Positions 33,572 through 41,858 of a DNA stretch of 64,000 nt are shown piece by piece. A program made the position numbers and the translations under genes. The notes under the pieces were generated by a model that made no database searches, was not told where the DNA came from, and saw only the letters and a list, made by a program, of their open reading frames with translations. Each line of letters begins with the position of its first letter. Within the stretch, counting starts at the first letter, position 1. This DNA comes from Thermoanaerobacter kivui (GTDB lineage: Bacteria > Bacillota > Thermoanaerobacteria > Thermoanaerobacterales > Thermoanaerobacteraceae), in the NCBI RefSeq assembly GCF_000763575.1, contig NZ_CP009170.1, forward strand, positions 87,501-151,500, read 5' to 3'.

Positions 33572-34224
33572 ATTTTTGCCACCTCACTTTCCGAACTTAT
33601 GTACTGCTTAAGTATGGGCAAATCTTCCGAAAGGATTATTACCAACGCTATTATGTATTTTCTGTGCTTTTCTATGGTTTTGCGGCTTATATTCAAAATA
33701 TGTACTAGTTCTTTAACGGGAAGCGTTTTCTTCGTCTTAAGAAATGCCAATAATTCACTGTTTTCACATATAGTGTAGGCAATTTTTACTGCTGTTTTTC
33801 GCGTGTCAGAATGTTTGGGGGATTGCTTGACTAAGTCATCTAAAGTTATGTTGTAAAGGCTCAGTAAACTGACAAAAGAAAACATTTCCAATTTTCTGTT
33901 TTCGCTTTCGTAATCTTCGCCGCTTTCTATATATAACTCTAATGGGATGGTCTCTGTGTGATTTTTTCTGAAAAAGTCTATAAGGCGTCTTTTTATTAAC
34001 ATGCTGGAAAAACTTAAAAATGAACCTTTAGTGTTGTCGTAATTGTCAATTGCCTCATTAAAAGCTAAGAGTCCTATGCTTAATTCGTCACTGTTTCTTT
34101 CATCTATGTATTTATTTGTCATTTGTGATAATTGCTTTATCACAAAGGGAGTGTATTCTTTGATTAATTTTTCTCTTTCGGTGGGGTCTTTTTTTGCTAC
34201 GTATACTCTGTCGTTTATATCCAC
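33568..34224 (-). CDS. sigI: RNA polymerase sigma factor SigI
   Basis: About 218 residues. The sigma-70 region 2 core is seen in DELSIGLLAFNEAIDNYD and FLSFSSMLIKRRLIDFFRKN; the C-terminal helix-turn-helix is typical of SigI (LPVKELVHILNISRKTIEKHRKYI). SigI controls heat-shock, cell-wall or polysaccharide-degradation genes in Firmicutes. GTG 34224 is preferred because GGGGTGG lies 5 bases upstream; GTG 34233 would overlap it. It overlaps rsgI (ATGA) and is probably autoregulated by the site at 34246-34272. Confidence 0.92.
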   Translation of the reverse strand: MDINDRVYVAKKDPTEREKLIKEYTPFVIKQLSQMTNKYIDERNSDELSIGLLAFNEAIDNYDNTKGSFLSFSSMLIKRRLIDFFRKNHTETIPLELYIESGEDYESENRKLEMFSFVSLLSLYNITLDDLVKQSPKHSDTRKTAVKIAYTICENSELLAFLKTKKTLPVKELVHILNISRKTIEKHRKYIIALVIILSEDLPILKQYISSESEVAKI

Positions 34225-34245
34225 TTCAACCACCCCAATATATTA

Positions 34246-34272
34246 TTCGAATTTATAAATTTTTTTAAGGGT
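34246..34272 (-). promoter_or_regulatory. Candidate SigI-type promoter of sigI
   Basis: On the minus strand ACCCTT (34272-34267) and CGAA (34249-34246) are separated by 17 bases, about 20 bases before the sigI start. They resemble the ACCC...CGAA core of SigI-dependent promoters, in keeping with autoregulation. Confidence 0.45.
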
Positions 34273-34341
34273 ATTCTATTAATAATGATTATATATTATA
34301 ATATAAATGTCAACAAAAAAATACCAAGAGGGGGTATAAAA

Positions 34342-35397
34342 TTGGTTACAAAAGAACAAGTACTAAACGCATTGAAAGAGGTTTATGACCCTGAGATAGG
34401 CAAAAGTATAGTCGACCTTAACATGGTTAAAAATGTCCAAATAGATGGTAGCAAAGTCATAGTTGACATAAATCTCACTGTGAAAGGTTGCCCCCTTCAA
34501 GATACCATTAAAAAGGATGCAATAGAAAAAGTATCCGCTATTGAAGGGGTAGCTGAAGTGGTGGTAAATTTAGGTGCTATGACTGAAAAAGAGAGGCAAG
34601 ATTTAGCTAGAAAACTGTCTGGTGGCAAAAAGCCGTTGTTTGAAAATACTCGAGTGATAGTAGTAGGCAGTGGCAAAGGTGGAGTGGGTAAGTCCACTGT
34701 CTCTGTTAATTTAGCGGTAGCCCTTGCTCGATTAGGTTTTAAGGTAGGTCTTTTGGACGCTGATGTGTTGGGATTTAGCGTGCCAAGGCTTTTAGGCATT
34801 GTGGGTGAAAGACCTTATGCGTTGGATGAGCATACCATTTTGCCTCTTGAAAAGTATGGCATAAAAGTGATTTCAATGGGAAATTTTACTGACGAAGATA
34901 CGCCTCTTATTTGGAGAGGTCCACTTTTAGGAGGTGTTCTCGATCAATTTTTTAACGATGTATATTGGGGAGATTTAGATTATCTTGTTTTGGATTTACC
35001 TCCAGGGACTGGGGATGTGCCTCTTACTGTAATGCAAAAATTGCCTGAGGCAAAATTTATACTTGTCACAACTCCTCAAGCATCAGCTTCCCATGTGGCT
35101 GGCAGAATTGGGTATATGGCTAAGAAAGTTAACTTAGAAGTTATAGGTATTGTGGAAAATATGTCTTATTTTGAATGTCCTAACTGCCACCAAAGATATA
35201 ATATATTTGGCGAAGGGGAAACAGAAAAGTTGGCAGAAGATTTAGGGACAGAGATACTCGTAAAGATTCCAATAGAAATTAAAGTAAGGGAATTGAGCGA
35301 TATAGGAACACCTGCTGCACTCAGTGATGGCGAAGAAGGATTACCTTATATGAAACTTGCGGAGAAAGTTGTGGAAAAAGTAAGGCCGATTAAATAA
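34342..35397 (+). CDS. Mrp/NBP35-family iron-sulfur cluster carrier ATPase
   Basis: About 351 residues. An N-terminal MIP18/DUF59 domain (residues 1-85, VYDPEIGKSIVDLNMV) is followed by a deviant Walker A P-loop ATPase (GSGKGGVGKSTVSVNLA), with the cluster-binding CxxC in YFECPNCHQ. Such proteins (ApbC/Mrp/Nbp35) carry and transfer iron-sulfur clusters. TTG 34342 is used, 8 bases after GAGGGGG; the longer frame from 34285 lacks a ribosome site. A decayed NifX-like gene lies just downstream, a common neighbour of Mrp genes. Confidence 0.93.
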   Translation: MVTKEQVLNALKEVYDPEIGKSIVDLNMVKNVQIDGSKVIVDINLTVKGCPLQDTIKKDAIEKVSAIEGVAEVVVNLGAMTEKERQDLARKLSGGKKPLFENTRVIVVGSGKGGVGKSTVSVNLAVALARLGFKVGLLDADVLGFSVPRLLGIVGERPYALDEHTILPLEKYGIKVISMGNFTDEDTPLIWRGPLLGGVLDQFFNDVYWGDLDYLVLDLPPGTGDVPLTVMQKLPEAKFILVTTPQASASHVAGRIGYMAKKVNLEVIGIVENMSYFECPNCHQRYNIFGEGETEKLAEDLGTEILVKIPIEIKVRELSDIGTPAALSDGEEGLPYMKLAEKVVEKVRPIK

Positions 35398-35425
35398 AAT
35401 TAAGCCCTATATTGGGGCTTAATTT
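35397..35425. terminator. Rho-independent terminator after the Mrp-family gene
   Basis: AAAATTAAGCCC pairs with GGGCTTAATTT (35415-35425) around a short loop; T and A runs on each side make it bidirectional. It also lies at the end of the convergent NifX-like pseudogene. Confidence 0.8.
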
Positions 35426-35679
35426 ATTTATAGAGCTCTTCTTCAGGGATGAACTCAGTTAAATTTTCAATGCAAAAAGCCTCAGGTATAGTTATTACTA
35501 CATCAGTTCCTTTGTCAAGAAGAAAATCTACAACAGCACTTCTCCTTCCTTCTTTTAAAGAATATCCGGGTTAACGTACTTTTCGGTATTTTGTTTTTGT
35601 GTGTCAAAAATAATTATATATGGACCGTTAGGCAGTTTTTAATATAACCTTCTTTTGTTATTGTGACAGCTATTCTCAT
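35424..35679 (-). pseudogene. Frameshifted NifX/NifB-like dinitrogenase iron-molybdenum cofactor family gene
   Basis: From ATG 35679 (with an AAAGGAGG site upstream) the minus strand reads MRIAVTITKEGYIK and then breaks. One missing base in an A run, and a second in the CCGG region near 35570, restore a single frame of about 85 residues through KLPNGPYIIIFDT, then GYSLKEGRRSAVVDFLLDKG, then ITIPEAFCIENLTEFIPEEE to the stop at 35424. The start MRIAV and the size recall the NifX/DUF family often paired with Mrp ATPases. Two separate single-base losses point to decay, unless both are sequencing errors. The family name is tentative. Confidence 0.6.
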
Positions 35680-35699
35680 AAGAATTTGCCTCCTTTTTT

Positions 35700-35720
35700 A
35701 AGTATAATTTAATTATACTT
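35700..35720. promoter_or_regulatory. Perfect 10-bp-arm palindrome overlapping outward -10 like boxes
   Basis: AAGTATAATT and AATTATACTT flank a single central base (35700-35720). TATAAT occurs in both orientations within it. It lies between the NifX-like pseudogene start and the next plus-strand gene and could be an operator or simply back-to-back promoter elements. Confidence 0.4.
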
Positions 35721-35753
35721 CTTTTGAATAGTAAAAAAATAAAATTTTTAATA

Positions 35754-35783
35754 TTGTGTTCAATATATATTCTATGATATAAT
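35754..35783 (+). promoter_or_regulatory. Promoter of the membrane protein / FtsH-like operon
   Basis: A perfect TATAAT (35778-35783) preceded by TG (extended -10, 35775-35776) and a weak TTGTGT (35754-35759) with an 18-base spacer lie about 30 bases before the next start codon. Confidence 0.65.
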
Positions 35784-35813
35784 ACAGTATATCACAGACA
35801 AGGAGTGAGAGCT

Positions 35814-36332
35814 TTGCTCAAGGGAATAAGATGGCAGATTGTTTTGATTACTTTTGCAGTAGTTTTTGGATTTTTGTTCGCCAGCTTTCAATTGTATCAA
35901 AACAAACTTCTACCAGATAAGATTTCAAAAGACGTAAGTACGGTTAAATTTGTTAAAATGGTAACAATTTCAACTGATACTAACGGATATATTATGAAAG
36001 TTAAATTGGATAAAGTGAAAGATTTAATGCAGACTTACAAGGATATAGAAGATAAAGTAAAAAAATATCCTGTCAAAATTAATATTTTGCTTATTGACAA
36101 TCCCAATGACAAGTTAAATAATATTTATTATAATTGTCAGTTCGCAATTTACGAGGGCATACAAAATGGTGATTATATAAAAATGTACGAAACAATAAAG
36201 GATATTGCAAATAAAAATGGTGCAACATCTTATGTATACATTGATAAGCAAAACATTTATGTAGATTTGAGAGAGGGTTCTAATTATTTTTATAAAGTAA
36301 TACCGCGGGAGTTTTACAAGGGGGAAAATTAG
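35814..36332 (+). CDS. Membrane-anchored protein of unknown function paired with an FtsH-like protease
   Basis: About 172 residues with one N-terminal membrane segment (WQIVLITFAVVFGFLFASFQL) and a soluble domain of about 140 residues that should face outward. No motif is recognised; the alternating strands and helices (KINILLIDNPND, VYIDKQNIYVDLR) could be an alpha/beta fold. TTG 35814 is chosen because AAGGAG lies 8 bases upstream. Its stop codon ends one base before the FtsH-like ATG. Canonical FtsH carries a small extracytoplasmic domain between two membrane segments; the downstream protein lacks it, so this protein may supply it in trans. That is inference. Confidence 0.7.
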   Translation: MLKGIRWQIVLITFAVVFGFLFASFQLYQNKLLPDKISKDVSTVKFVKMVTISTDTNGYIMKVKLDKVKDLMQTYKDIEDKVKKYPVKINILLIDNPNDKLNNIYYNCQFAIYEGIQNGDYIKMYETIKDIANKNGATSYVYIDKQNIYVDLREGSNYFYKVIPREFYKGEN

Positions 36333-37814
36333 ATGTTTAAAGAAATTTTACTCGGAATAACTATCGCTTTTGCGTTATTTGCAGCTTTTCTTGGTATAAA
36401 TGGTGCTCCTTTGTTCTTTATTGCAGGGGTGTTCTTACTGCTCAACTATATTATGGAAAATAAAGGATTGATAACAAGTGCCAAAAATATTGGTAAGCCT
36501 GAATCAGAAATTTCTTTTGAAGATATTGGAGGGCAAAACACTGCGATTTCAGAGTTAAAAGAGGCTTTGGATTTTGTAATAAATAGGGACAAAATAGCTA
36601 AAATGGGCATAAGACCTATAAAAGGTATATTGTTAAGTGGACCTCCGGGAACAGGCAAAACCCTCCTTGCTAAGGCAGCAGCCAAATATACAAATTCCAG
36701 TTTTGTAGCGACTTCAGGCAGTGAGTTTATTGAAATGTATGCTGGAGTAGGTGCTCAAAGGGTTAGAAAACTCTTTGAAACGGCAAAAAATCTTGCTAAA
36801 AAAGAAAACAAAAACAGCGCAATAATATTTATTGACGAAATTGATATATTAGGTGCTAAAAGAGGCACTAATGAAAGTCATCACGAGTATGACCAAACCC
36901 TCAATCAACTGCTGGTGGAAATGGATGGCATTAAAAGTGATGGAGACATAAGTATTTTGGTAATTGCTGCTACTAATAGACCTGACTTATTAGATCCTGC
37001 TCTTTTGCGTCCTGGAAGATTTGACAGGCAAGTGGTAGTGGACTTACCGGATAAAAGCGGAAGACTTCAGATTCTTAAAATTCATACTAAAAACAAACCA
37101 TTAGGAGAAGACGTCAATCTTGAGGCTATAGCTGAAGATACTTTTGGATTTTCAGGAGCACATTTGGAGAGCCTTTGCAATGAAGCGGCGATTCTCGCGA
37201 TGAGGGATAATTCTGACGTTATTTTGCAAAAACATTTCGTAGAAGCAGTGGATAAAGTCATACTGGGAGAAAAAAGTGACCGAAAACCGACAGAAGAAGA
37301 AATATACAGGGTTTCTGTACACGAAGCAGGGCATGCCATCATAAGCGAGATGGTAAATCCAAATTCTGTCGCAACGGTTACGATTGTTCCAAGGGGGAAA
37401 GCCCTCGGATTTGTAAGGCAGACTGATAAAGAGGATACTCTTATTTACACAAAAGAACAATTAGAAAAAGACATAATGGTGTGCCTTGGGGGGACCGTTG
37501 CTGAGCTTTTAGTATTAGGTAACAGAAGTACAGGCTCTGCTAATGACTTTGAACAAGCTGTTGACATTGCAAAGAAGATAGTTTATACAGGGTTATCAAG
37601 TTTAGGCATAATTAGTAGAGACGACGTGTCGAAAGAAAAAGTCAATGATGAGATAAATGAGATTATGAGAGAACAGGAAGAAAAAGTTCAAAAAATGCTT
37701 GAGAAGAAACTTGGGCAGTTGAAAGAGATTGCAAATATTTTAAGAAAAGAAGAGACTATATCGGGAGATAAGTTAAGAGAGCTCATAAGTGAAAAAGAGG
37801 CTGCTATAGCGTGA
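36333..37814 (+). CDS. FtsH-like ATP-dependent zinc metalloprotease lacking the extracytoplasmic domain
   Basis: A 493-residue protein, shorter than the usual 600-650 of FtsH. Two hydrophobic segments (about 5-22 and 25-42) are almost contiguous, with no periplasmic domain between them. The AAA domain has Walker A GPPGTGKTLLAKA, Walker B IIFIDEIDILG and the SRH (ATNRPDLLDPALLRPGRFDRQ); the M41 protease has the zinc motif HEAGHA. It would unfold and cut membrane proteins. It is joined to the upstream anchored protein. FtsH or a specialised paralogue is possible; a normal ftsH is probably elsewhere. Confidence 0.9.
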   Translation: MFKEILLGITIAFALFAAFLGINGAPLFFIAGVFLLLNYIMENKGLITSAKNIGKPESEISFEDIGGQNTAISELKEALDFVINRDKIAKMGIRPIKGILLSGPPGTGKTLLAKAAAKYTNSSFVATSGSEFIEMYAGVGAQRVRKLFETAKNLAKKENKNSAIIFIDEIDILGAKRGTNESHHEYDQTLNQLLVEMDGIKSDGDISILVIAATNRPDLLDPALLRPGRFDRQVVVDLPDKSGRLQILKIHTKNKPLGEDVNLEAIAEDTFGFSGAHLESLCNEAAILAMRDNSDVILQKHFVEAVDKVILGEKSDRKPTEEEIYRVSVHEAGHAIISEMVNPNSVATVTIVPRGKALGFVRQTDKEDTLIYTKEQLEKDIMVCLGGTVAELLVLGNRSTGSANDFEQAVDIAKKIVYTGLSSLGIISRDDVSKEKVNDEINEIMREQEEKVQKMLEKKLGQLKEIANILRKEETISGDKLRELISEKEAAIA

Positions 37815-37828
37815 TTTGAATTAAAAGT

Positions 37829-37858
37829 AGTGTCTTTTTAAATGGCACTTTTTTTTTA
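37829..37858 (+). terminator. Rho-independent terminator after the FtsH-like gene
   Basis: AGTGTC (37829-37834) pairs with GGCACT (37844-37849, one G-U pair) and is followed by a run of ten Ts. Confidence 0.75.
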
Positions 37859-37874
37859 TTGTTTCTTTTATTAA

Positions 37875-37902
37875 TGCACTTTGCGCATAAAAGCATAGAC
37901 TT
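37875..37902. repeat. Fragment of the terminator-associated palindromic element
   Basis: About 28 bases (TGCACTTTGCGCATAAAAGC then ATAGACTT) closely match the inner arm found at 61890-61920 and, reversed, at 53340-53370. Only this fragment is present, directly after the T run of the preceding terminator. Confidence 0.6.
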
Positions 37903-37907
37903 TTTCT

Positions 37908-37986
37908 TGTCATTCTGAGGCAAAGCCATGAGCCGAAGCCCTGAGCATAAGCGAAGGGGCAGCGAAGGACCTATGCGAAGAATCTC
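37908..37986. repeat. Dispersed GC-richer repeat segment ('gtcattctgag...gaagaatctc')
   Basis: A 79-base block begins GTCATTCTGAGG and ends GAAGAATCTC, with several short internal CGAAG-type repeats. Sequences with these ends are widely dispersed in bacterial genomes. It is richer in G and C than its surroundings. The region 37815-38514 otherwise holds only a terminator, a repeat fragment, a promoter and a decayed gene start. Confidence 0.5.
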
Positions 37987-38124
37987 ATACTTAAGAGGAA
38001 TATTTAATAAGTTTATGTTTTTATTTATGCCATAGTGCAAGCTGTACGAGGAGAGTGTGTGCAATTGTTAAAATAATAACAATAAAAATTATCATTATTT
38101 AAAGATAAATATTCTTTGTTGTTA

Positions 38125-38153
38125 TTGACATTAAGGGTATAAAACTTTATAAT
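38125..38153 (+). promoter_or_regulatory. Consensus sigma-A promoter of the hydrogenase operon
   Basis: TTGACA (38125-38130) and TATAAT (38148-38153) are both perfect and are separated by 17 bases. Transcription would run through about 350 bases before the first intact gene of the hydrogenase operon. Confidence 0.88.
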
Positions 38154-38250
38154 CAATTTAGGAAGGTTGCTATTAAATCAAAAAGGTGTATACAAAATGT
38201 ATTACAATATGTCATGTAACTATTTTAAATTGTCTGAAAGAGGTGTTTTT

Positions 38251-38514
38251 ATGCAGTCAAATATTGCTACTTAATATCGTCTTTCCAATTGTTGCTGGAA
38301 TTATTACGTTTTTATAAATAAACCTTTAGTGAGAAAGGAGGTTGTTGCTGTATCTTTAACCCGTAATCGTTTTAACAACGCTTTTGATAATAAGAATTTA
38401 GAAGAAAAGAAAGTTTCTCCCACAAGGCAGCCTAGGTTCTTTTATTCCGAGTTTTGCGGTATCAGGTATTTAAACTATTAGGTTTTAAAATTTTGAAAGT
38501 GGGGAGGCAGTTAA
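38251..38514 (+). pseudogene. Decayed 5' region of the antiporter-like hydrogenase subunit gene
   Basis: An ATG at 38251 follows GAGGTG. A +1/-1 shift soon leads to the hydrophobic LLNIVFPIVAGIITF, and one missing T then gives INKPLVRKEVVAVSL, the look of an antiporter-like subunit N-terminus. Later bases include IPSFAVSGI in another frame and several stops. So the first few hundred bases of the gene seem present only as scraps with frameshifts and an internal loss, before the intact frame starts at 38515. Confidence 0.55.
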
Positions 38515-40866
38515 ATGACATCCTTTATACCCATAATGTTAGTTTTATGTATGATATGGACCTTCTTATTCGACCTTGGGGCTCTTTTGCAAAAGGATAT
38601 AAGAAAAATGCTGATTTTTTCAAACATTGCTGGCCTTGGTTTTATTGGGGCGGGCTATTTGCTTGAAGAAGGCGGCAAGTTGCTGGGAACTCAGGAGTTA
38701 CTCAATTATGTTATTATGCGTACTTTGATGTTTTTAACAATTGCATCTTTAGCAGGCAAGGCAAAGAATTTTGATATTGATAGTTTAAAAGGTAGAGGCA
38801 CCATTTTAAAAGGTCAAGGGATTTTGTATACCCTTGCTGTTGTGGCTGTTCTTGGAGTTTCACCTATAAAGAGCTTAACAGCAAGACTTGATATATTTTA
38901 CAATATGATAAAGGAAAGCGACATAATGGCAGCAGTAATAGGCTTTTTAGCAGTAATCATAGAATTTTGTTATTTTTTTAGAAGTGTGCAAAAGATTATG
39001 TTTGCGCCTTATGAAGGCGAAAAAGCTGACTTAAGGGATAATTTTTTAAGCTACTTTGTAGGAGCTTTAGCCATTTTAGCTTGTGTATTTAATCATGAGG
39101 TGCAGCATTATATACAGGATTTTGTTGGCGTAAATGCAGAATCTTTATCGGAACCATGGCCGAGGGAAATTGTAACCTTAGCTATATCAGCTTTTGTTGT
39201 ATATACAGTGGCAAAATTCAGCAAATCATTTGGTGGAATTTTAGCAGTAGCTGCAACAGCTTATGCAGCAATGGATATCACGAAAGAGTATATTAATAAC
39301 ATCTCTTCAATAAAATATCTTATAGCTACTTTGATGCTCTGGCTGATAGTTCTTGTTGTGGTCTATATAATGGGTACTATAAGTAAAGAGAAAATAAGTG
39401 GACTTCTCTTTTTTATCATCTATTTAAGCGCCTCTATTATAGGTCTTGTTAAAGCTGAAAGCTCAATAGAGTTTTATGAATTTTGGGAATTGTTCACTAT
39501 CTCTTCATATTTTATGGCAGTAATGCCATCAACCAAAGAAGCAAGAAAATCATCTTTGACGTATTTGTTAGCGGCGGTTTTTGTTGGTTATGCTATGTTT
39601 ACTGGTTTTGTTGTTTTGTCTAAAAATGCTGGCAGTTTTGAATTTGACAAAATGGGAGAATATTTAACATCTCCTGCTTCGATAACAGTGGCAGTTTTTG
39701 CTTTGCTTGCCATAATTGCAGGTCTTGGTCTAAAAGCAGAGTTGTTCCCGCTTTATGGATGGGTGCCAGGTTTATACGCAAGTGCTGATTCATCTGTTTC
39801 AGCCCTCTTTGCCGGTGTAATGAGTAAGGCTGGTATTATAGGTTTGATAACCGTTTTATATGTTCTTTTAAAAGATTTTGAAAAAGCCGATAGTGTTTAT
39901 ATGCTTGTTGCATGGTTGGGTGCGTTTACCATGCTTTTCGGGACAATGAGGGCTTTGATGGAGAGCGATGCAAAAAGGCTTTTAGCATATTGCTCAATCA
40001 GCCAAATGGGATATGTCATAACTGCATTGGCTATTAAAAATTCGTCTCTTGGATTTTCAGCCGGTATATACCATGCTGTGAACCATATGATGTTCAAAAC
40101 ATTGCTTTTCCTTTGCGTTGGAGCTGTTGTCCTAAAAGCCGGAACATCTGACATGAATAAACTTGGTGGCTTAGCAAGGAAAATGCCTGTTACGACAGTG
40201 TCTGCATTGATAGGGGCTTTTGCAGCAGCCGGATTACCTCTGTTTTCAGGTTTTAACTCTAAATGGATGATTTATCAGGCACTTATTTCAGAAAAAAATC
40301 CGAATTATGTTGTGATAGGCATAATAGCAATGGTTGCAAGCGCTGGTACATTGCTTTATATGCTTAAATTCATTCATTCTATATTTTTTGGAAGATTACC
40401 CGAAAACTTGCAAAATATTAAAGAAGATAGCTTGTTAACAAAACTTTCAATGCTTATATTAGCATTTGTAAATATTGTTCTCGGCATAGCGCCAAATGTT
40501 ATTCTTAAGCCTATTTCTGATGGAATGCGTGAACTTGGATTAGAAGGCGTGTCAGATTTTAGTATAGTTAAATCATTAGAAACTTATAATACTGGAGTGC
40601 TCATTTTTGTACTTGTTGTTGGTATTTTAATCGCACTCTTTCTTCTCAGTATTAAGCCTAAGAAAGAAATACGCAAAACAGTACCGGTTTTTGCCGGTGG
40701 TGATGAGACGAAATACAATAATATTACAAATCAAGAGATGCAGATTGCAGGTATCAATTTATTTGATAGTATAGTTTACGTAATTAAAGAATTTTTCGAT
40801 GCATGGTCGTTTATAGATAAGATCTTTTTACCCATTCGTAAGCTGCTCAATGCAGGGGAAAATTAA
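38515..40866 (+). CDS. Ech-type hydrogenase proton-antiporter-like membrane subunit (EchA/HycC/NuoL family), N-terminally truncated
   Basis: A 783-residue protein with about 20 membrane segments. Residues 1-170 match only the second half of one antiporter module (ALLQKDIRKMLIFSNIAGLGFIGAG). A complete second module follows from about 240: FAGVMSKAGIIGLITVLYVL, ALMESDAKRLLAYCSISQMG, YHAVNHMMFKTLLFL and PLFSGFNSKWMI. This suggests a protein built of two fused antiporter modules that lost its start. ATG 38515 has a good GGGGAGG site 7 bases upstream, so the shortened protein can be made. It would couple electron flow to ion pumping. Whether the truncated form works is unknown. Confidence 0.82.
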   Translation: MTSFIPIMLVLCMIWTFLFDLGALLQKDIRKMLIFSNIAGLGFIGAGYLLEEGGKLLGTQELLNYVIMRTLMFLTIASLAGKAKNFDIDSLKGRGTILKGQGILYTLAVVAVLGVSPIKSLTARLDIFYNMIKESDIMAAVIGFLAVIIEFCYFFRSVQKIMFAPYEGEKADLRDNFLSYFVGALAILACVFNHEVQHYIQDFVGVNAESLSEPWPREIVTLAISAFVVYTVAKFSKSFGGILAVAATAYAAMDITKEYINNISSIKYLIATLMLWLIVLVVVYIMGTISKEKISGLLFFIIYLSASIIGLVKAESSIEFYEFWELFTISSYFMAVMPSTKEARKSSLTYLLAAVFVGYAMFTGFVVLSKNAGSFEFDKMGEYLTSPASITVAVFALLAIIAGLGLKAELFPLYGWVPGLYASADSSVSALFAGVMSKAGIIGLITVLYVLLKDFEKADSVYMLVAWLGAFTMLFGTMRALMESDAKRLLAYCSISQMGYVITALAIKNSSLGFSAGIYHAVNHMMFKTLLFLCVGAVVLKAGTSDMNKLGGLARKMPVTTVSALIGAFAAAGLPLFSGFNSKWMIYQALISEKNPNYVVIGIIAMVASAGTLLYMLKFIHSIFFGRLPENLQNIKEDSLLTKLSMLILAFVNIVLGIAPNVILKPISDGMRELGLEGVSDFSIVKSLETYNTGVLIFVLVVGILIALFLLSIKPKKEIRKTVPVFAGGDETKYNNITNQEMQIAGINLFDSIVYVIKEFFDAWSFIDKIFLPIRKLLNAGEN

Positions 40867-40880
40867 AGGAGGGATTTGAA

Positions 40881-41843
40881 TTGTCGGAAATACTTATAAA
40901 ATTATTAAATGTGCTAATTTTCCCCGGATTTTTGTATACAGCAATTGTAGGGCTTTTATTCTATGGCATTCACATGAAGATATTGGCAAAGATACAGAGA
41001 AGGATAGGACCTCCTATATCTCAGCCATTTAAAGATTTTGCAAAGTTAATGCTAAAAGATACCTTAGAAATAGAAGGAGCGACAGGCTGGCTTTTTAAAT
41101 TAGCACCTCTTATAATGATAGTAGCTATTGTTATAGCAATGATGTTTGTACCGGTTGGTATGTCAGCAGTTTTTACAGGACCTGGTGCCATTATAGTGCT
41201 TCTATATTTAATTTCTGCAGCGGCTGTTGGTATTATACTTGGAGGTTCTGCTTCTTCATCGCCTTATTCTGTAGTGGGAGCTTCAAGAGAACTTGCTTTG
41301 ATGCTTTCTTATGATATATCGCTTGTCGTAATTTTTGTTACCGTTGCATTAAAAGCAGGGATGGGCTTAGGTTTGACAGCAGACTTTTCACTTATGGATA
41401 TAGTTAAGTATCAATTAGAACATGGAGCTTTTATAACTAATTGGGTGATGATACCCGCATTCCTTGCGTTTATGATGATAATACCCGCAAACTTAGGATT
41501 ACCTCCTTTTGATGTGGTAGAGGCAGAAACAGAGATTGCAGGAGGACCAATGGCTGAATATACAGGGAAAAGACTCGGACTTTTTTATTTGGCAAACGCT
41601 ATGAAAATAGTGTTGCTTACATCAACAATTGTTGCTATGTTCTTACCTTCGCCTACAACTGGGAATATCTTTTTGAATGCGGTCTGTTTTACAATCAAAG
41701 CATGGCTTATATACTTTATAGGTGGTACATTGGTTGCTGCTTTTACTGGTAGAAGAAGAATTGATCAGGCTGTGAGATTTTACTTAACAGTTCCCCTCGG
41801 ACTTTCCATTTTAAGTTTTGCGCTTGTTCTATTAGGGCTTTAA
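40881..41843 (+). CDS. Ech-type hydrogenase membrane subunit (EchB/HycD/NuoH family)
   Basis: A 320-residue integral membrane protein with about eight hydrophobic segments. The conserved Q-site-like charged loop is seen in KIQRRIGPPISQPFKDFAKL and the late DVVEAETEIAGGPMAEYTG; both are typical of NuoH/HycD. It anchors the hydrogenase module in the membrane and shapes the ion path. It starts with TTG after AAAGGAGGG. It lies 14 bases after the antiporter gene and just before the small subunit. Confidence 0.92.
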   Translation: MSEILIKLLNVLIFPGFLYTAIVGLLFYGIHMKILAKIQRRIGPPISQPFKDFAKLMLKDTLEIEGATGWLFKLAPLIMIVAIVIAMMFVPVGMSAVFTGPGAIIVLLYLISAAAVGIILGGSASSSPYSVVGASRELALMLSYDISLVVIFVTVALKAGMGLGLTADFSLMDIVKYQLEHGAFITNWVMIPAFLAFMMIIPANLGLPPFDVVEAETEIAGGPMAEYTGKRLGLFYLANAMKIVLLTSTIVAMFLPSPTTGNIFLNAVCFTIKAWLIYFIGGTLVAAFTGRRRIDQAVRFYLTVPLGLSILSFALVLLGL

Positions 41844-41858
41844 AGGGAGGTGAGTTTA

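Noticed and set aside
38454-38666. 70-residue open frame overlapping the antiporter gene start
   Set aside because: It is an out-of-frame shadow; the 38515 frame carries the hydrophobic antiporter pattern.
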